Source: Bodo saltans | Lineage: Eukaryota; Euglenozoa; Kinetoplastea; Eubodonida; Bodonidae | Direction of reading: 5' to 3' | Assembly (NCBI GenBank): GCA_001460835.1 | Contig: CYKH01001164.1 | Coordinates: 1-25,052, forward strand | DNA length: 25,052 nucleotides | Part shown: one piece after another, positions 25,002-25,052 of the stretch | Position numbering within the stretch: position 1 is the first letter of the stretch | Layout of the letters: each line of letters begins with the position of its first letter | Notes under the pieces: model-generated | Database searches by the model: none | What the model saw: the letters and a program-made list of their open reading frames with translations, nothing else | Told to the model about the DNA's origin: nothing | Made by a program: the position numbers and the translations under genes

Positions 25002-25052
25002 TTAGGGTTAGGGTTAGGGTTAGGGTTAGGGTTAGGGTTAGGGTTAGGGTTA
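24954..25052 (+). CDS. Partial ORF running into the telomere
   Basis: An ATG at 24954 opens a frame of 16 non-telomeric codons (MRNARCLLSRLGTNKM) that continues in frame through the TTAGGG repeats as Leu-Gly to the end of the window without a stop. Upstream is a pyrimidine tract and AG spaced as for the other genes. The first residues are Arg/Leu/Ser-rich with no acidic residue, like a mitochondrial presequence. That is only suggestive for so short a piece. The simplest reading is the 5' end of a gene cut off by telomere addition. A chance ATG in a spacer is the alternative. Confidence 0.4.
   Translation, partial: MRNARCLLSRLGTNKMLGLGLGLGLGLGLGLGL
25002..25052 (+). repeat. Telomeric (TTAGGG)n array
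   Basis: Eight perfect TTAGGG units plus TTA fill the last 51 bases. The G-rich strand runs 5' to 3' toward the end of the window, the orientation expected at a right-hand chromosome end. The repeat type fits kinetoplastids (and many other eukaryotes). True telomere length is not visible because the window stops here. Confidence 0.95.

Noticed and set aside
1-25052. tRNA, rRNA, CRISPR array, transposon or viral genes
   Set aside because: None seen by eye: no tRNA-like cloverleaf sequence, no spacer-repeat array, and no transposase, reverse transcriptase or integrase motifs in any translated frame. A tRNAscan or Rfam run would be decisive for small RNAs.

Overview
The window reads as the right-hand end of a chromosome or scaffold from a kinetoplastid-type flagellate, most probably a free-living bodonid such as Bodo saltans. 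That assignment is inferred from gene style and is not proven. The evidence is threefold. All genes lie on the + strand, intron-free, with roughly 90-200 bp between them. Almost every start codon sits a few to a few tens of bases after a pyrimidine- or T-rich tract ending in AG, which is the layout of spliced-leader acceptor sites in a polycistronic unit. The last 51 bases are a (TTAGGG)n telomere. Transcription runs toward the telomere. The acceptor sites were used to choose starts, so several proteins begin at an internal Met rather than at the longest ORF start.

Layout, left to right. 1-1735: a SET-domain (SMYD-like) gene whose 5' half is scrambled by out-of-frame partial tandem copies joined through 10-T tracts. 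1843-3051: a CRT-like transporter. 3272-4939: a PDAT/LCAT-type acyltransferase. 5087-5332: a small unknown protein. 5436-7853: molybdenum cofactor sulfurase with a hydrophobic insertion in its MOSC domain. 7966-9432: an MFS transporter. 9631-10452: a coiled-coil protein with an acidic tandem duplication. 10574-13783: a large protein with degenerate YGxEP-type repeats. 13885-14496: a small coiled-coil protein. 14589-15107: a centrin-like EF-hand protein. 15203-16108: a protein with F(H/K)P motifs. 16197-17840: a long coiled-coil protein. 17951-18757: a SYP7-like Qc-SNARE. 18907-24843: a 1978-residue type II membrane protein made of four tandem [GT-A glycosyltransferase + SAM methyltransferase] units. 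24954-25052: the start of another apparent gene that runs directly into the telomere.

No functional operon is implied, because polycistrons of this kind are not pathway-organised. Loose themes are endomembrane and lipid biology (PDAT, SNARE, the Golgi-type glycosyltransferase/methyltransferase) and possibly cytoskeletal or flagellar proteins (centrin-like, coiled-coil and YGxEP-repeat proteins). The most novel-looking item is the four-unit glycosyltransferase/methyltransferase protein. The most informative structural item is the telomere joined to an open reading frame only 158 bp after the last complete gene. No tRNA, rRNA, CRISPR array or transposon was recognised.
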